A DNA stretch of 64,000 bases. Source: an uncultured Clostridia bacterium (lineage in GTDB: Bacteria; Bacillota; Clostridia; Christensenellales; UBA1242). Positions within the stretch are counted from its first letter, which is position 1; each line of letters begins with the position of its first letter. Location of the stretch: positions 310,001 to 374,000 of the forward strand of contig CAKVLR010000001.1 of assembly GCA_934757855.1 (NCBI GenBank). Reading direction: 5' to 3'. The notes under the pieces are model-generated. The model searched no databases. It was not told the origin of the DNA and saw only the letters and a list, made by a program, of their open reading frames with translations. The position numbers were made by a program, and so were the translations under genes. Below are positions 41,912-51,299 of the stretch, piece after piece.

Positions 41912-42259
41912 ATGGATATTTACGACAGAATTGCAGGATTATTAAAGGAAAAAAGGCTCACTAAAAAAGAAATGAGCCAAACTTTAAATATTTCTTATAG
42001 TACTTTGGCAAGTTTGTTTCAAAGGCGCTCTATGAATGTAGATATAGAATTAATGAAAAAGATTGCAAATTATTTAGATACGACCCTTGAATATCTAGTT
42101 ACTGGTAACGAAACATACAAGTACCCTACTACCAGTGATTATTTTTCTAATTTTACGATTATAACAGTAAAGAATAAAGACACAAAAGCGTATTACAGGC
42201 TAAATGAGGAAGACTTCGAGACGGTAACCACTATTTTAGATAAATTTAAGAGTAACTAA
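41912..42259 (+). CDS. XRE-family regulator
   Basis: 115 residues: HTH at about 5-65 (LLKEKRLTKKEMSQTLNISYSTLASLFQRRS) with MKKIANYLDTTLEYLVTG. The C-terminal 50 residues are unassigned. Divergent from the small HTH gene. Confidence 0.82.
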   Translation: MDIYDRIAGLLKEKRLTKKEMSQTLNISYSTLASLFQRRSMNVDIELMKKIANYLDTTLEYLVTGNETYKYPTTSDYFSNFTIITVKNKDTKAYYRLNEEDFETVTTILDKFKSN

Positions 42260-42296
42260 AAAAGGCAAACTATGATAGCTTGTCTTTTATTTTTTA
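42258..42296 (+). terminator. Rho-independent terminator
   Basis: AAAAGGCAAACTAT pairs with ATAGCTTGTCTTTT (mismatches inside) followed by ATTTTTTA. Confidence 0.75.
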
Positions 42297-42429
42297 TATC
42301 AAAAATTAAATTTATAAAAATCATTTTAATTTTGTGTCGCTCGGCATATTCAACTTATATTCTGCCGTTTAAGCAATCAAACACAATATAGTTGTCCTAT
42401 TTTTATTTAGTTTACAATATAATCATATC

Positions 42430-43158
42430 CTAATTTAGTGAAATACTGCGCAGTTCTTTACCAAAACGCAACAAGAAATTTGCGCGAATAATTTGGTGAA
42501 ATTCCTTTGCTTCTATCTCGTTTATCACGATATTTTCCAGTTCAGCAAATTGCAGTTTAGACATATTTTGTAGCAATTCTAGCGTGCGCGCAGAAATAGG
42601 AACATAGTGTTCCGTTGGACATTGAATACAACAAAATTCACCACTATTAACATCAAAACGCACCATATCGTTTGCAAGTAATTTACCACAAGTTTTGCAA
42701 GTTTTAAGGTTCATCGCATAGCCTGAAATTTTAAATACGCCCAAAGCAAAACGCATCATTACGACATCAGGGTCAGTTTCGGTAACCGCTAGAGTTTTGA
42801 GCGCGTGTAAAAGCCCTGAAAATAGCAAGTGGTCTGGCTCTTGTACTACCCCCACACTATCAGCCATTTCAAGTATTGCACTACCCGCAACTGTGGCGCG
42901 GTAATCTTGTGTAATATCAAAAAAACTCTCTATTTCTGTTGCGCTAGCGACCGTTAGCAAATCCCCCTTACCTACCAGTTTAAATTGCGCAAAGCAAAAA
43001 GGTTGTGAAGCAAATTTCATCTTGGCGGTCACTTTTTTAACCCCTTTTAAAAGAGCAGACATTCTACCGTGTTCTGGGGTGATGATAGTGATAATTTTAT
43101 CATTATCGAGATAGTCTATTGCGCGCGTCACTACGCCTTGTGTAATAATTTGTTGCAT
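42430..43158 (-). CDS. recO: DNA repair protein RecO
   Basis: 242 residues. N-terminal OB fold (QGVVTRAIDYLDNDKIITIITPEHGRMSALLKGVKK, cut to its first part here) and a C-terminal helical domain with a zinc ribbon, CKTCGKLL...FCCIQC. RecO loads RecA with RecR in recombinational repair. It lies just downstream of the yqzL-like gene, a common Firmicutes pair. Confidence 0.93.
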   Translation of the reverse strand: MQQIITQGVVTRAIDYLDNDKIITIITPEHGRMSALLKGVKKVTAKMKFASQPFCFAQFKLVGKGDLLTVASATEIESFFDITQDYRATVAGSAILEMADSVGVVQEPDHLLFSGLLHALKTLAVTETDPDVVMMRFALGVFKISGYAMNLKTCKTCGKLLANDMVRFDVNSGEFCCIQCPTEHYVPISARTLELLQNMSKLQFAELENIVINEIEAKEFHQIIRANFLLRFGKELRSISLN

Positions 43159-43289
43159 AAAATTTTCCTTCGTTTTTTTATTATTTTATCATATTTTGCA
43201 AAAATTATATAGCGAATTTGAGTAATTTTTCAAAATAAAAAATTCGCCGTTTAGCGAATAATATATTACCGAAATCAATCGGTCAAAAG

Positions 43290-43448
43290 TCAATCATTTT
43301 TATTATTTGTTTTCTCTTTGCTAGGCTTTTGTTTGTCTTCATTTTTTGTTAATTCTTTGTAAAATAAATATGCGCCAATTTCACCAGTTTCATAAAAATT
43401 TTGCCACGCTAATTCTTCAATTTTGGGCAAACCTTTTTTCTTATCCAT
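43290..43448 (-). CDS. YqzL-like small protein
   Basis: 52 residues with AGGAGGTG upstream. ELAWQNFYETGEIGAYLFYKEL matches the YqzL pattern (W..F..TG.I..YL.FKE). YqzL is normally encoded next to recO, as here. The C-terminus is Lys/Asn-rich. Confidence 0.75.
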   Translation of the reverse strand: MDKKKGLPKIEELAWQNFYETGEIGAYLFYKELTKNEDKQKPSKEKTNNKND

Positions 43449-43601
43449 ATCGCACCTCCTACTTATATTTTATACAAAATGAAAGCAAATATGCTGTTTT
43501 TAAAAATTGTTTTTTCTAAAATTACAAAATACCTCACTTTCTCCAAAAATCTTCTATCAATAAATTTATTGAGTCAAAAAGAAACTTAATGCTCAAAAAA
43601 A

Positions 43602-43643
43602 TACTACTATGCAATGTATTATGCAACCAATTTTGCGCATAGT
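43602..43643. repeat. Dispersed repeat, copy 3
   Basis: CTATGCAATGTATTATGC followed after six bases by ATTTTGCGCA. Shared with the copy at 53719. Confidence 0.65.
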
Positions 43644-43786
43644 TCTTCCCTAATAATCGAATTTTTCTAAAAAAGCATAAATTATTAGATTTAAGCAATA
43701 AGTAAAAGCATAAAGAAAATATCACACTTTTCCTACCCCTTTTCAATTAAAAATTAAACACAAAATTAAATCATATGTGGCATTAC

Positions 43787-43815
43787 TTTACTTTTACTTT
43801 AAATTTTGATATAAT
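43787..43815 (+). promoter_or_regulatory. galE promoter
   Basis: TTTACT, 17-nt spacer, TATAAT, 28 nt before the galE ATG. Confidence 0.6.
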
Positions 43816-43843
43816 AGATGCATAAACATTTTGGAGGAAATTT

Positions 43844-44860
43844 ATGAATGTTTTGTTAGCGGGCGGACTGGGTTATATTGGTTCGCACATTGCGGTGGAA
43901 TTGTTGGAAAATAATCACAATGTTATCATTGCAGATGATTTGAGCAATAGTAAAATTGATGTGGTAAATTCAATAAAAACTATCACTGGCAAAGAATTTA
44001 AATTTTATGATTTTGATTTAAAAAATTATGACAATGTAGAAAAGATTTTTGCAGAAAATAAACTCGATGCAGTTATTCATTTGGCTGGCTACAAGGCAGT
44101 TGGTGAATCTTGCAAAGAGCCATTGATGTATTATGAAAATAATTTGTTAACTACAATAAATATTATGAAATGTATGAAAAAATTTGGTGTAGATTTAATC
44201 GTATTTAGCAGTTCAGCAACTGTTTATGATGCAAATCAACCTATGCCGTTAGATGAAAATGCAAATTTAAAGCCTTGCAATCCTTACGGGCGCACCAAAT
44301 TTTTTATAGAAGAAATGTTGCGCGATGAAGTGGCTTCAAACTCAAATATTAGGGCGATTATTTTGCGTTACTTCAATCCTATTGGCGCGCACGCAAGCGG
44401 TCTTATCGGTGATGACCCTAACGGTATCCCAAACAATCTTTTACCATTTATTTCAAGAGTTGTAACTGGCAAGTTGGAATTTTTGAGTGTATTTGGCAAT
44501 GACTATCCTACAAAAGATGGCACAGGCGTGAGAGATTATTTGCATGTAGTAGATTTAGCAAATGCGCACCTCAAAGCGCTTGAATATATGGACAAACACA
44601 AAGAAACCAAAATTGAATATTTCAATATCGGGACTGGTAATGGTTGTAGTGTAATGGACATTGTAAACGCGTACAACGAGGTTTGCGGTGGAAAGGTCAA
44701 ATACAAGATTGCAGAGCGCCGTAGCGGTGATGTGGCTGAAATTTACGCAAATCCTAACAAGGCAAACAATATCCTAGATTGGCACGCAAATTACACTATA
44801 AAAGAGATGTGTGCAAGCAGTTACAATTACGAAAACAACAAACGCGATGACGATGAATAA
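43844..44860 (+). CDS. galE: UDP-glucose 4-epimerase
   Basis: 338 residues. NAD-binding GGLGYIGSH at 7-15, the Ser of the catalytic triad in FSSSATVYD, YGRTK (YxxxK) and RYFNPIGAH. Interconverts UDP-glucose and UDP-galactose for surface polysaccharides. GGAGG precedes the ATG. Ends in an acidic tail (RDDDE). Confidence 0.95.
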   Translation: MNVLLAGGLGYIGSHIAVELLENNHNVIIADDLSNSKIDVVNSIKTITGKEFKFYDFDLKNYDNVEKIFAENKLDAVIHLAGYKAVGESCKEPLMYYENNLLTTINIMKCMKKFGVDLIVFSSSATVYDANQPMPLDENANLKPCNPYGRTKFFIEEMLRDEVASNSNIRAIILRYFNPIGAHASGLIGDDPNGIPNNLLPFISRVVTGKLEFLSVFGNDYPTKDGTGVRDYLHVVDLANAHLKALEYMDKHKETKIEYFNIGTGNGCSVMDIVNAYNEVCGGKVKYKIAERRSGDVAEIYANPNKANNILDWHANYTIKEMCASSYNYENNKRDDDE

Positions 44861-44916
44861 CTAAAAAAATTTTATAAAAAATATAGTTACTTAACTTTTT
44901 AATAATGCAATAAAAT

Positions 44917-44956
44917 AATAAGCACTTAGATTTATGCAAAACTAAGTGCTTATTTT
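44917..44956 (+). terminator. Rho-independent terminator of galE
   Basis: AATAAGCACTTAG pairs perfectly with CTAAGTGCTTATT; T-rich 3' end. Confidence 0.9.
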
Positions 44957-45037
44957 TATTAAAAAATAATTTACCCACTAGACAAATCTTGTTGCATTAT
45001 GATATAATAAAATCAAAACATTTTTGAGGTATGTATT

Positions 45038-45448
45038 ATGACAAATATTACTTTTTACCGTTGCCCTGTTTGTGGCAATGTAGCGATGAAAGTTTTGGAC
45101 AGCACGCAAGAATTGAATTGTTGCGGGCAACCTATGCAAGCACTTATTCCAAATACAACTGATGCTTCAAGCGAGCGACACATTCCCGTGTTTGCACAAG
45201 TAGATAATAATGTTACCGTGAGTGTAGGCGTGATACCTCACCCTATGACTGAGGAACATTACATTCAATGGATTTTTCTTGAATCTACAAAGGGCGGGCA
45301 GTTGCGCTATCTAAATCCAAACGATGAGCCAGTGGCAAATTTCCGTATGGACGGTGGAGCAAAACCGATTTGTTTTTATGCTTACTGCAATTTACATTCT
45401 TTGTGGAAAAAAGAACTACAAGATGACAAAGATGATACTATTTATTAA
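45038..45448 (+). CDS. Desulfoferrodoxin / superoxide reductase
   Basis: 136 residues. The N-terminal rubredoxin-like iron site is CPVCGN...LNCCGQPM. The catalytic Fe(His)4Cys site residues are in ERHIPV, PHPMTEEHYIQWI and CNLHSLW. It reduces superoxide to peroxide without releasing oxygen, an anaerobe's oxygen defence. It is followed 11 nt later by valS. Confidence 0.93.
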   Translation: MTNITFYRCPVCGNVAMKVLDSTQELNCCGQPMQALIPNTTDASSERHIPVFAQVDNNVTVSVGVIPHPMTEEHYIQWIFLESTKGGQLRYLNPNDEPVANFRMDGGAKPICFYAYCNLHSLWKKELQDDKDDTIY

Positions 45449-45459
45449 AGGAAAACATT

Positions 45460-47856
45460 ATGTTAGACAAGCGTTTTAATTTTATTGAAAAAGAAAAAGA
45501 ACTCCAACAATTTTGGGAAGATGAAAAAATTTATCAATTCGACCCAACTGCAAAAAATCGTTATATGATTGACACCCCACCTCCTACAATTAGTGGTAAT
45601 ATTCACTTAGGACACGCATTTAGTTACATTCAAACTGATGTAATTGCGCGCCATCAAAGAATGCTGGGCAACTCTGTATTTTATCCTTTTGGTTACGATG
45701 ATAATGGTTTACCTACTGAAAAGTATGTTCAACGCGAATCAAAAGTTAAATTAAATGAAATTTCGCGTGCCGATTTTACTAAACTTTGCAATGAAAAGAC
45801 TTTGGAAATGAAAAATATCTATCGTGATATTTTCAAAGGCTTGGGCATAAGTGCTGATTTTGTAAACACATATTCTTCATACTCGCAAAATACTCAAAAA
45901 ATTAGCCAACAATCTTTTATTGAATTATACAACAAGGGTCATATTGAGCGTAGAAACTCCGCTTCTCTCTGGTGTCCTGAATGTAGGACTGCTATTGCTC
46001 AATCAGAAATCGACACTGTCGAACTTCCAAGTGCAATGAACTACATTACATTTAAAATTAAAGATAGCGATGAAGTATTAAAAATTGCTACCACTCGCCC
46101 AGAACTGTTGAGTGCGTGTGTATGCGTATTTGTTCACCCCGATGACAAAAAGCGCGCTTCGCTTGTGGGAAAAACCGCCATTAGTCCGCTTTACGAAAAA
46201 GAAGTGCCTATTATTGCTAACCCTGATGTAGATATGGAGAAAGGTACTGGTGCTGTAATGTGCTGTACTTTTGGTGATGAAGCCGATGCAAAATGGCAAA
46301 AGCAATTTGGTTTACCCGTGTTGGAAGCAATCGGTTACAACGGCAGAATGACTGCACTTGCGGGCGAATTTGAAGGTTTAAAAGTTACCGAAGCGCGCAA
46401 GGCGATTGTGGAAAAATTAAAAGAAAAAGGTATTCTTTACGACCAACAAGAAATTGTACACAATGTAGCAACTCACGAGCGCTGTGGTACTGCTATTGAA
46501 ATTTTGACAAAACCTCAATGGTTTATCAAATTGCTCGAACGCAAAAACGAGATTTACTCAGCGGGTGACAAATGCAAGTGGTATCCAGAAACTATGAAAA
46601 AGCGTTTCTTAAACTGGGTAGAAGGCTTGAAGTGGGACTGGTGTATCAGTAGACAAAGATATTTTGGTATTCCTTTCCCTGTTTGGTATTGTGCAGACTG
46701 TGGTGAAACTATTGTGGCAAATATCGAAGATTTACCTGTTGACCCTAGCGTTACCGCTCCAAAATGCGCTTGTCCTAAATGTGGTGGTAAAAACTTTACC
46801 CCTGAAAAAGATGTACTTGACACTTGGGCTACGAGTTCCTTAACCCCTCAACTTGCGTGCGATTTGTTTACACACAAGGGCTTAGATGATAGTTATATTC
46901 CTATGGATTTACGCCCTAACGCGCACGATAATATTCGTGTTTGGGACTTTTACACTATCGCAAAGTCCCTACTCCACTTTGGTAAACTTCCTTGGGAAAA
47001 TGTAATGATTAGCGGTTGGGGTTTGAGTGCAACTGGTACTAAACTTTCAAAATCAAAGTCTAACGGTGGTACTCTTACCCCACCTCAGGCTTGCGAAAAA
47101 TATAGTGCTGATGTTACACGCTACTGGGCAAGTAATGCCAGTCTAGGCAAAGATGTATTTATTGTTGATGAAGAATTTAACAATGGTACAAAATTGATGC
47201 AAAAATTGTGGAACGCTAGTCGTTTTGTATTGCCATTTATCGAAAATTACACTCCAAAAGAAGTAAAACTACTCCCTATGGATGCGTGGATTATCGAATG
47301 TTACAAAGATACATTTATTCGCTTTAAGCGAAGTCTTGAAAAATACGAAATGGGTCTTGCATTGAATGAAATTGAGCATCTTTTCTGGAATTTCTGTGAT
47401 AACTATATTGAAATTGCCAAAAATAGGCTCTACAAACCTGAAATTTACGGCGAGCAAGCAAAAGAAAGCGCACAATATGCCAGCAGTACTGTTTTGCGTG
47501 GATTGCTAAAATTATTTTCAATTTATATGCCACACATTACCGAAGTTATCTATCAAGATGCTTTTGCAAAACTTGAAAATTGCAAGTCTATACACATTTC
47601 AGGTTACCTAGATTTGGGGGATAAAATTGATGCGCAATTAATCGCTAATGGTGATGAAGTTTGCGACATTGTTTCGCAAATTCGTGGTTTTAAATCACAA
47701 AATAACCTCAGTATGAAAGCAGAAATCAATGAAATGATTGTTACAAATTATAGTGATTTTGTAAAAGAAAACGAAATTGATATAAAGGCTGTTGGTAGCG
47801 TAAACAACATTATTTACAACACTGGCGAAGAGAAAAAGGTAGAATTTAACAAATAA
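45460..47856 (+). CDS. valS: Valyl-tRNA synthetase, archaeal-type short form
   Basis: 798 residues, class I. HIGH region PPPTISGNIHLGHAF, then GYDDNGLPTEKYVQ as in archaeal/alphaproteobacterial ValRS rather than the usual bacterial GTDHAGIATQ. An editing domain, zinc ribbons (CPECR; CADCGET with CPKCGGK) and KLSKSKSN as KMSKS are present. The C-terminal tRNA-binding coiled coil is short. The contrast with the common bacterial form suggests an origin by transfer. Probably co-transcribed with the superoxide reductase. Confidence 0.9.
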   Translation: MLDKRFNFIEKEKELQQFWEDEKIYQFDPTAKNRYMIDTPPPTISGNIHLGHAFSYIQTDVIARHQRMLGNSVFYPFGYDDNGLPTEKYVQRESKVKLNEISRADFTKLCNEKTLEMKNIYRDIFKGLGISADFVNTYSSYSQNTQKISQQSFIELYNKGHIERRNSASLWCPECRTAIAQSEIDTVELPSAMNYITFKIKDSDEVLKIATTRPELLSACVCVFVHPDDKKRASLVGKTAISPLYEKEVPIIANPDVDMEKGTGAVMCCTFGDEADAKWQKQFGLPVLEAIGYNGRMTALAGEFEGLKVTEARKAIVEKLKEKGILYDQQEIVHNVATHERCGTAIEILTKPQWFIKLLERKNEIYSAGDKCKWYPETMKKRFLNWVEGLKWDWCISRQRYFGIPFPVWYCADCGETIVANIEDLPVDPSVTAPKCACPKCGGKNFTPEKDVLDTWATSSLTPQLACDLFTHKGLDDSYIPMDLRPNAHDNIRVWDFYTIAKSLLHFGKLPWENVMISGWGLSATGTKLSKSKSNGGTLTPPQACEKYSADVTRYWASNASLGKDVFIVDEEFNNGTKLMQKLWNASRFVLPFIENYTPKEVKLLPMDAWIIECYKDTFIRFKRSLEKYEMGLALNEIEHLFWNFCDNYIEIAKNRLYKPEIYGEQAKESAQYASSTVLRGLLKLFSIYMPHITEVIYQDAFAKLENCKSIHISGYLDLGDKIDAQLIANGDEVCDIVSQIRGFKSQNNLSMKAEINEMIVTNYSDFVKENEIDIKAVGSVNNIIYNTGEEKKVEFNK

Positions 47857-47862
47857 TATAAG

Positions 47863-47906
47863 AAGACACAGGATTTTTAAATTTTTGTGTCTTTTCCTTT
47901 TTTTAG
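47863..47906 (+). terminator. Terminator of valS
   Basis: AAGACACA pairs with TGTGTCTT, followed by TTCCTTTTTTT. Confidence 0.75.
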
Positions 47907-47913
47907 AAAAGTA

Positions 47914-47942
47914 TTGAAGTCTAGTAACTTTTGTGATATAAT
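47914..47942 (+). promoter_or_regulatory. Promoter of the unknown gene pair
   Basis: TTGAAG, 17-nt spacer, TATAAT, preceding the gene at 47963. Confidence 0.65.
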
Positions 47943-47962
47943 AACGAAAAGGAGAATTTATT

Positions 47963-48718
47963 ATGCTTACTTTTGACAAGTCTATTCCTAATGAAAATTT
48001 TACAAAAACTAAGCCTTTTGAATTGCTTGATAATGTATTCGCTTGCAAGACTAGGACTAGTTTTTTGTACCTCAACACTGATTATTTTACAAACAAATCA
48101 AACCGCCCTTTAAGGAAGCCACCTACTCAAATTAATTGTGCATACCTTCCACCAAACCACGGTTGTATCGCGTATGAATACTTAAATGGCAATATCGCAC
48201 CACACTTTATGGAGCAATTTCAAAAGTCTTATTCGCTAGACAATCCAAATCGTTCTATTTTGAGGTGCGGGTATTTGGTTGGAATTGATTATCAAAAAAT
48301 GCTAGAAATGCTCACTAGCCCAGATTATAATGTTAGAACGAACGCACTATTAATGATGAAACGCGATAATTCGTATTTACGCGACATACAAATAATTTTC
48401 ACAGCAGAAAAATTTTTAAGCAAAGACAATGCTCGTGTTATATACAATATTATTTGGGATTCAGTGAAAAAATTTTCAACAACACCATTAAAATATAATT
48501 TTCCTAACCGCAGTTCAAATTATGAAAGCGAACAATTTATTAACGAACAATTAAAATCAACAAATGTAGTTTCGTTGTACAAGCAATTTTGTGATGACTC
48601 AAATAAATTACATAATGAACAAATTAACTATATAAGAACACAAATGGCAAAACAGCAATCGGCACAAAGTCAGCAACAAACTCAAACCAATAAACCTCAA
48701 ACCGAAGCGCAACAATAG
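47963..48718 (+). CDS. Unknown protein, first of a pair
   Basis: 251 residues with AAGGAG upstream and a good promoter. No signal peptide, membrane helix or known motif. The C-terminal 30 residues are Gln/Asn-rich (QSAQSQQQTQTN). Ten nt before the second gene, so co-transcribed. Probably lineage-specific. Confidence 0.75.
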   Translation: MLTFDKSIPNENFTKTKPFELLDNVFACKTRTSFLYLNTDYFTNKSNRPLRKPPTQINCAYLPPNHGCIAYEYLNGNIAPHFMEQFQKSYSLDNPNRSILRCGYLVGIDYQKMLEMLTSPDYNVRTNALLMMKRDNSYLRDIQIIFTAEKFLSKDNARVIYNIIWDSVKKFSTTPLKYNFPNRSSNYESEQFINEQLKSTNVVSLYKQFCDDSNKLHNEQINYIRTQMAKQQSAQSQQQTQTNKPQTEAQQ

Positions 48719-48727
48719 GAGCAAATT

Positions 48728-49507
48728 ATGAATTATAAAAATTATTTTCCGTTAGGTAGATATTTGAAGCCTAGTGCAGAATTTGGCGATATGTATTCGC
48801 AATTTCCAGAAAAGTTAAAGCATTTCAATTTTGAATACTGCAATCAAAAATTAGCAAACCTTGCACTTCGCGCGCCTCAAAAATGTGCCGTTTATTTTAC
48901 AGATGCAAGTCTAAATAACCCTAGCGCCCCTACTCTCGAACAAGTAGTGTCGCGTGATAATTTTGCTCTTATGACTTACGCTCAAAAAACAATGGCGTAT
49001 GCTTTCTTAAACACTTTGCAATACCGTGAAGCACAAAAGCAAATTAGCCACGAATTGTGCGAAATCACCAGTGTATTTTTAATCACAAGTTTTGTTGGAA
49101 ACAAAATAAACTACCTCATTGATTTTGCAATTTTAGATGAAATTACAAAACTTGAAAATTCACAAGCGATTAAAATAATGACTAGTCATTTATTTATCTC
49201 ACGAGGCAATATGAATTGGATTTATGCACAAAACTGCCCAAATTTGCACCAAATGCAACCTGATGCGCGTGCAACAACTTTGATGGCAGTTGCAACCGAG
49301 CAACGCTTTGATGATGGTATCAAACAATGCGAAACCGCACTCAATCAATGGAAATATATGTGTAATCACATTTATGGAAATATTGACACTCCCGTTTGGC
49401 AAAAAGACCGCACTGATAGAGGTTTGTATGCAAAATCGCGTGCTGATATTGAGCGCAGATTAACAAAACGCGATATACTTAGACAAACTTATAGTCAATT
49501 TTTTTAG
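48728..49507 (+). CDS. Unknown protein, second of a pair
   Basis: 259 residues, AGGAG upstream. Mostly helical by composition, with no recognisable domain. Terminated by a strong hairpin. Confidence 0.75.
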   Translation: MNYKNYFPLGRYLKPSAEFGDMYSQFPEKLKHFNFEYCNQKLANLALRAPQKCAVYFTDASLNNPSAPTLEQVVSRDNFALMTYAQKTMAYAFLNTLQYREAQKQISHELCEITSVFLITSFVGNKINYLIDFAILDEITKLENSQAIKIMTSHLFISRGNMNWIYAQNCPNLHQMQPDARATTLMAVATEQRFDDGIKQCETALNQWKYMCNHIYGNIDTPVWQKDRTDRGLYAKSRADIERRLTKRDILRQTYSQFF

Positions 49508-49549
49508 TACCGATTGAAAAACAATTAAATAATTTGAAATAAAAATAAG

Positions 49550-49582
49550 AAAAGACACATTAAATAGATAATGTGTCTTTTT
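49550..49582 (+). terminator. Rho-independent terminator
   Basis: AAAAGACACATTA pairs with TAATGTGTCTTTT, followed by a T run. Confidence 0.9.
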
Positions 49583-49627
49583 ATTTAACAAGTCAATAAA
49601 ATTTGTTGTTAATCACTGATTTAGAGT

Positions 49628-50203
49628 TTATAAATTATTCTTTTTTGCTTCTTTTTCTTGATTTTCACCATCAGCAGAAATTTCTTGATTTTCATCTACA
49701 TTTTCAGTTGTTTCTGTATTTTTAACTGCTTGTTGAGAGGCTTCAATAGCCTTTTGTTGCTCGATTTCTTTTTTAGTCTTTAAGTGAATACTTACCCAAG
49801 TGAGAATACCCACAAGAATAATTACAATAGCGTTAATAAGCGAATCTTGTAAAATTGCTTGTGCAAATTCTTCATTCCCGCCTATGAGTTCAAATACATA
49901 ATTAAATGCTTCACCAAAACTCATTGCCATCTCACTAGAAACCATAATAGTTGCAGACACAAACAATGCAATTTCAGTAAAAATCAACTCTGCTACTATT
50001 ATCATTAAGCAAGCCCAAAAAGGAAACTTTTTGTAGTAAACTGCGAATACATAACTAGATAACGCTACGCTCGCAAAACCTACAATGTAGGTAATGTATC
50101 CAACCGAATAAACAAGTCCCCAAAGTACTGCGCACCCTAAGCAAATCAATAAACTAAAAATTATTGCTTTGCTGGTGCTTTTTTCAATAGTCTTTTTCTC
50201 CAT
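49628..50203 (-). CDS. Four-helix membrane protein, unknown
   Basis: 191 residues. Four hydrophobic segments at about 13-35, 38-53, 60-82 and 118-137, then a Gln/Glu/Asn-rich cytoplasmic tail. No known family. The tail style (acidic, Asn/Gln-rich) matches other membrane proteins of this genome, such as the PlsY paralogue. Confidence 0.65.
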   Translation of the reverse strand: MEKKTIEKSTSKAIIFSLLICLGCAVLWGLVYSVGYITYIVGFASVALSSYVFAVYYKKFPFWACLMIIVAELIFTEIALFVSATIMVSSEMAMSFGEAFNYVFELIGGNEEFAQAILQDSLINAIVIILVGILTWVSIHLKTKKEIEQQKAIEASQQAVKNTETTENVDENQEISADGENQEKEAKKNNL

Positions 50204-50335
50204 TTTCCCTCACCTCTAAAAAAATATAAGCTGAGTATAGCATATATTTATTCAATAGGCAAGAAAATTATCACTATTTTTATACAAAATATCAAAATTT
50301 GTTTAAGTTTTTATCAAAAATATACAAATTTTTAA

Positions 50336-50932
50336 TTAGTCCGTTTTTTCGTCCTCTTTTTTATCTGCTTCCTTTGTTTTTTTATCTAATTTAGTTTCGG
50401 TATTTTCCTCTATTTTTTCTGCTTTGTCTGTTTTTTCATTTTCGGTCTTTTCATCTTTTGGTGATTTTTCGGCTTTTTCGACTTTTACTATTTCCTTTTT
50501 TGCAGTGTCCGTTTTTTCTACTTGTTTTTGTTCTTTCTCGATTTTGTCCTCGTTTTTATCTTTTTTTGCAGTAGGTTTACGGTCCGCTACACCCTTTTTC
50601 TTAGATAAACCCATAAGGTGAGTGATACCGCCTATTTCATCGACAGGCACACTAAAACACATACCTTTCCCTTCATCGGTAAGCCCACAACTCTTACAAA
50701 TCTCGCGCATAACTTTTTTGCGAATAAGTTTTTTTACCAAAATCAACACCATTTCTTTTTCAGGTTGAATAGCAACACCCATAAAGGTATCAGTTTCGTG
50801 AATACCAGCACCGCGCGCAGTAATTATAGTTGCACCCTCAGCCCCCGCACTCCTCGCGGAAGTAATTACAGGGTCGGAAAAACCTCTATCTACAATAGTA
50901 ACTATAAGATTAAATTCTTGTTTCAAAAACAT
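50336..50932 (-). CDS. P-II-like signalling protein with long charged tail
   Basis: Residues 1-110 resemble a P-II (GlnB-like) ferredoxin fold: NLIVTIVDRGFSDPVITSARSAGAEGATIITARGAG. In P-II proteins the loop after such a strand binds ATP. The last 80 residues are almost only Lys, Glu, Asp and Thr. Genes of this type are known to pair with DUF1538 membrane proteins, as here. Its ATG overlaps the upstream stop (TAATG). Confidence 0.7.
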   Translation of the reverse strand: MFLKQEFNLIVTIVDRGFSDPVITSARSAGAEGATIITARGAGIHETDTFMGVAIQPEKEMVLILVKKLIRKKVMREICKSCGLTDEGKGMCFSVPVDEIGGITHLMGLSKKKGVADRKPTAKKDKNEDKIEKEQKQVEKTDTAKKEIVKVEKAEKSPKDEKTENEKTDKAEKIEENTETKLDKKTKEADKKEDEKTD

Positions 50933-51288
50933 TACACTTCCTCCTTTTGCTTTTTGACAAAATAATTGAGCATTTCACGGCTGATACTACTCAAATTTAT
51001 CGTAAACGCATAGCCGTATGATTTATCATCATCGGGGCACAAAACCAAATCAAGTCCTTGTAACACCCTAGTTGCGTTATCAGTTCGCACTAACCCAGTA
51101 ATCATTATTCTACGAATTGTGCTAAAACCAACCATTGCCAGTTTTGAAGTTTTTTCCATACTTTCGACCATACTAGATATATTGAAACTTTCGCGTGCAT
51201 TTTCTAGAATTTTCCACGCCAAATCTGCTTTTTCCTTGTCCACAATGCAAACTAGCACTTTGAACGGTGATTTTTTCATTTTAGACAT
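50932..51288 (-). CDS. Second small P-II-like/regulatory protein
   Basis: 118 residues, beginning KVLVCIVDKEKADLAWKIL, with a fold pattern similar to the P-II-like neighbour (strand, helix, strand). It sits between that gene and the DUF1538 gene and is translationally coupled to the former. Likely a regulatory partner; function inferred only from location. Confidence 0.5.
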   Translation of the reverse strand: MSKMKKSPFKVLVCIVDKEKADLAWKILENARESFNISSMVESMEKTSKLAMVGFSTIRRIMITGLVRTDNATRVLQGLDLVLCPDDDKSYGYAFTINLSSISREMLNYFVKKQKEEV

Positions 51289-51299
51289 ACTTTTTCCCC

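Larger units (their letters stand above)
43449..43843. other. Intergenic region with dispersed repeat and galE promoter
   Basis: A 395-nt AT-rich gap. It contains the repeat at 43602-43643 and a promoter for galE (TTTACT at 43787, 17-nt spacer, TATAAT at 43810). A 70-codon minus-strand frame at 43534-43746 lacks a ribosome site and recognisable sequence, so I do not call it. Confidence 0.6.

Noticed and set aside
43534..43746. 70-codon minus-strand frame between yqzL and galE
   Set aside because: No ribosome site, no recognisable sequence; contains a dispersed repeat.
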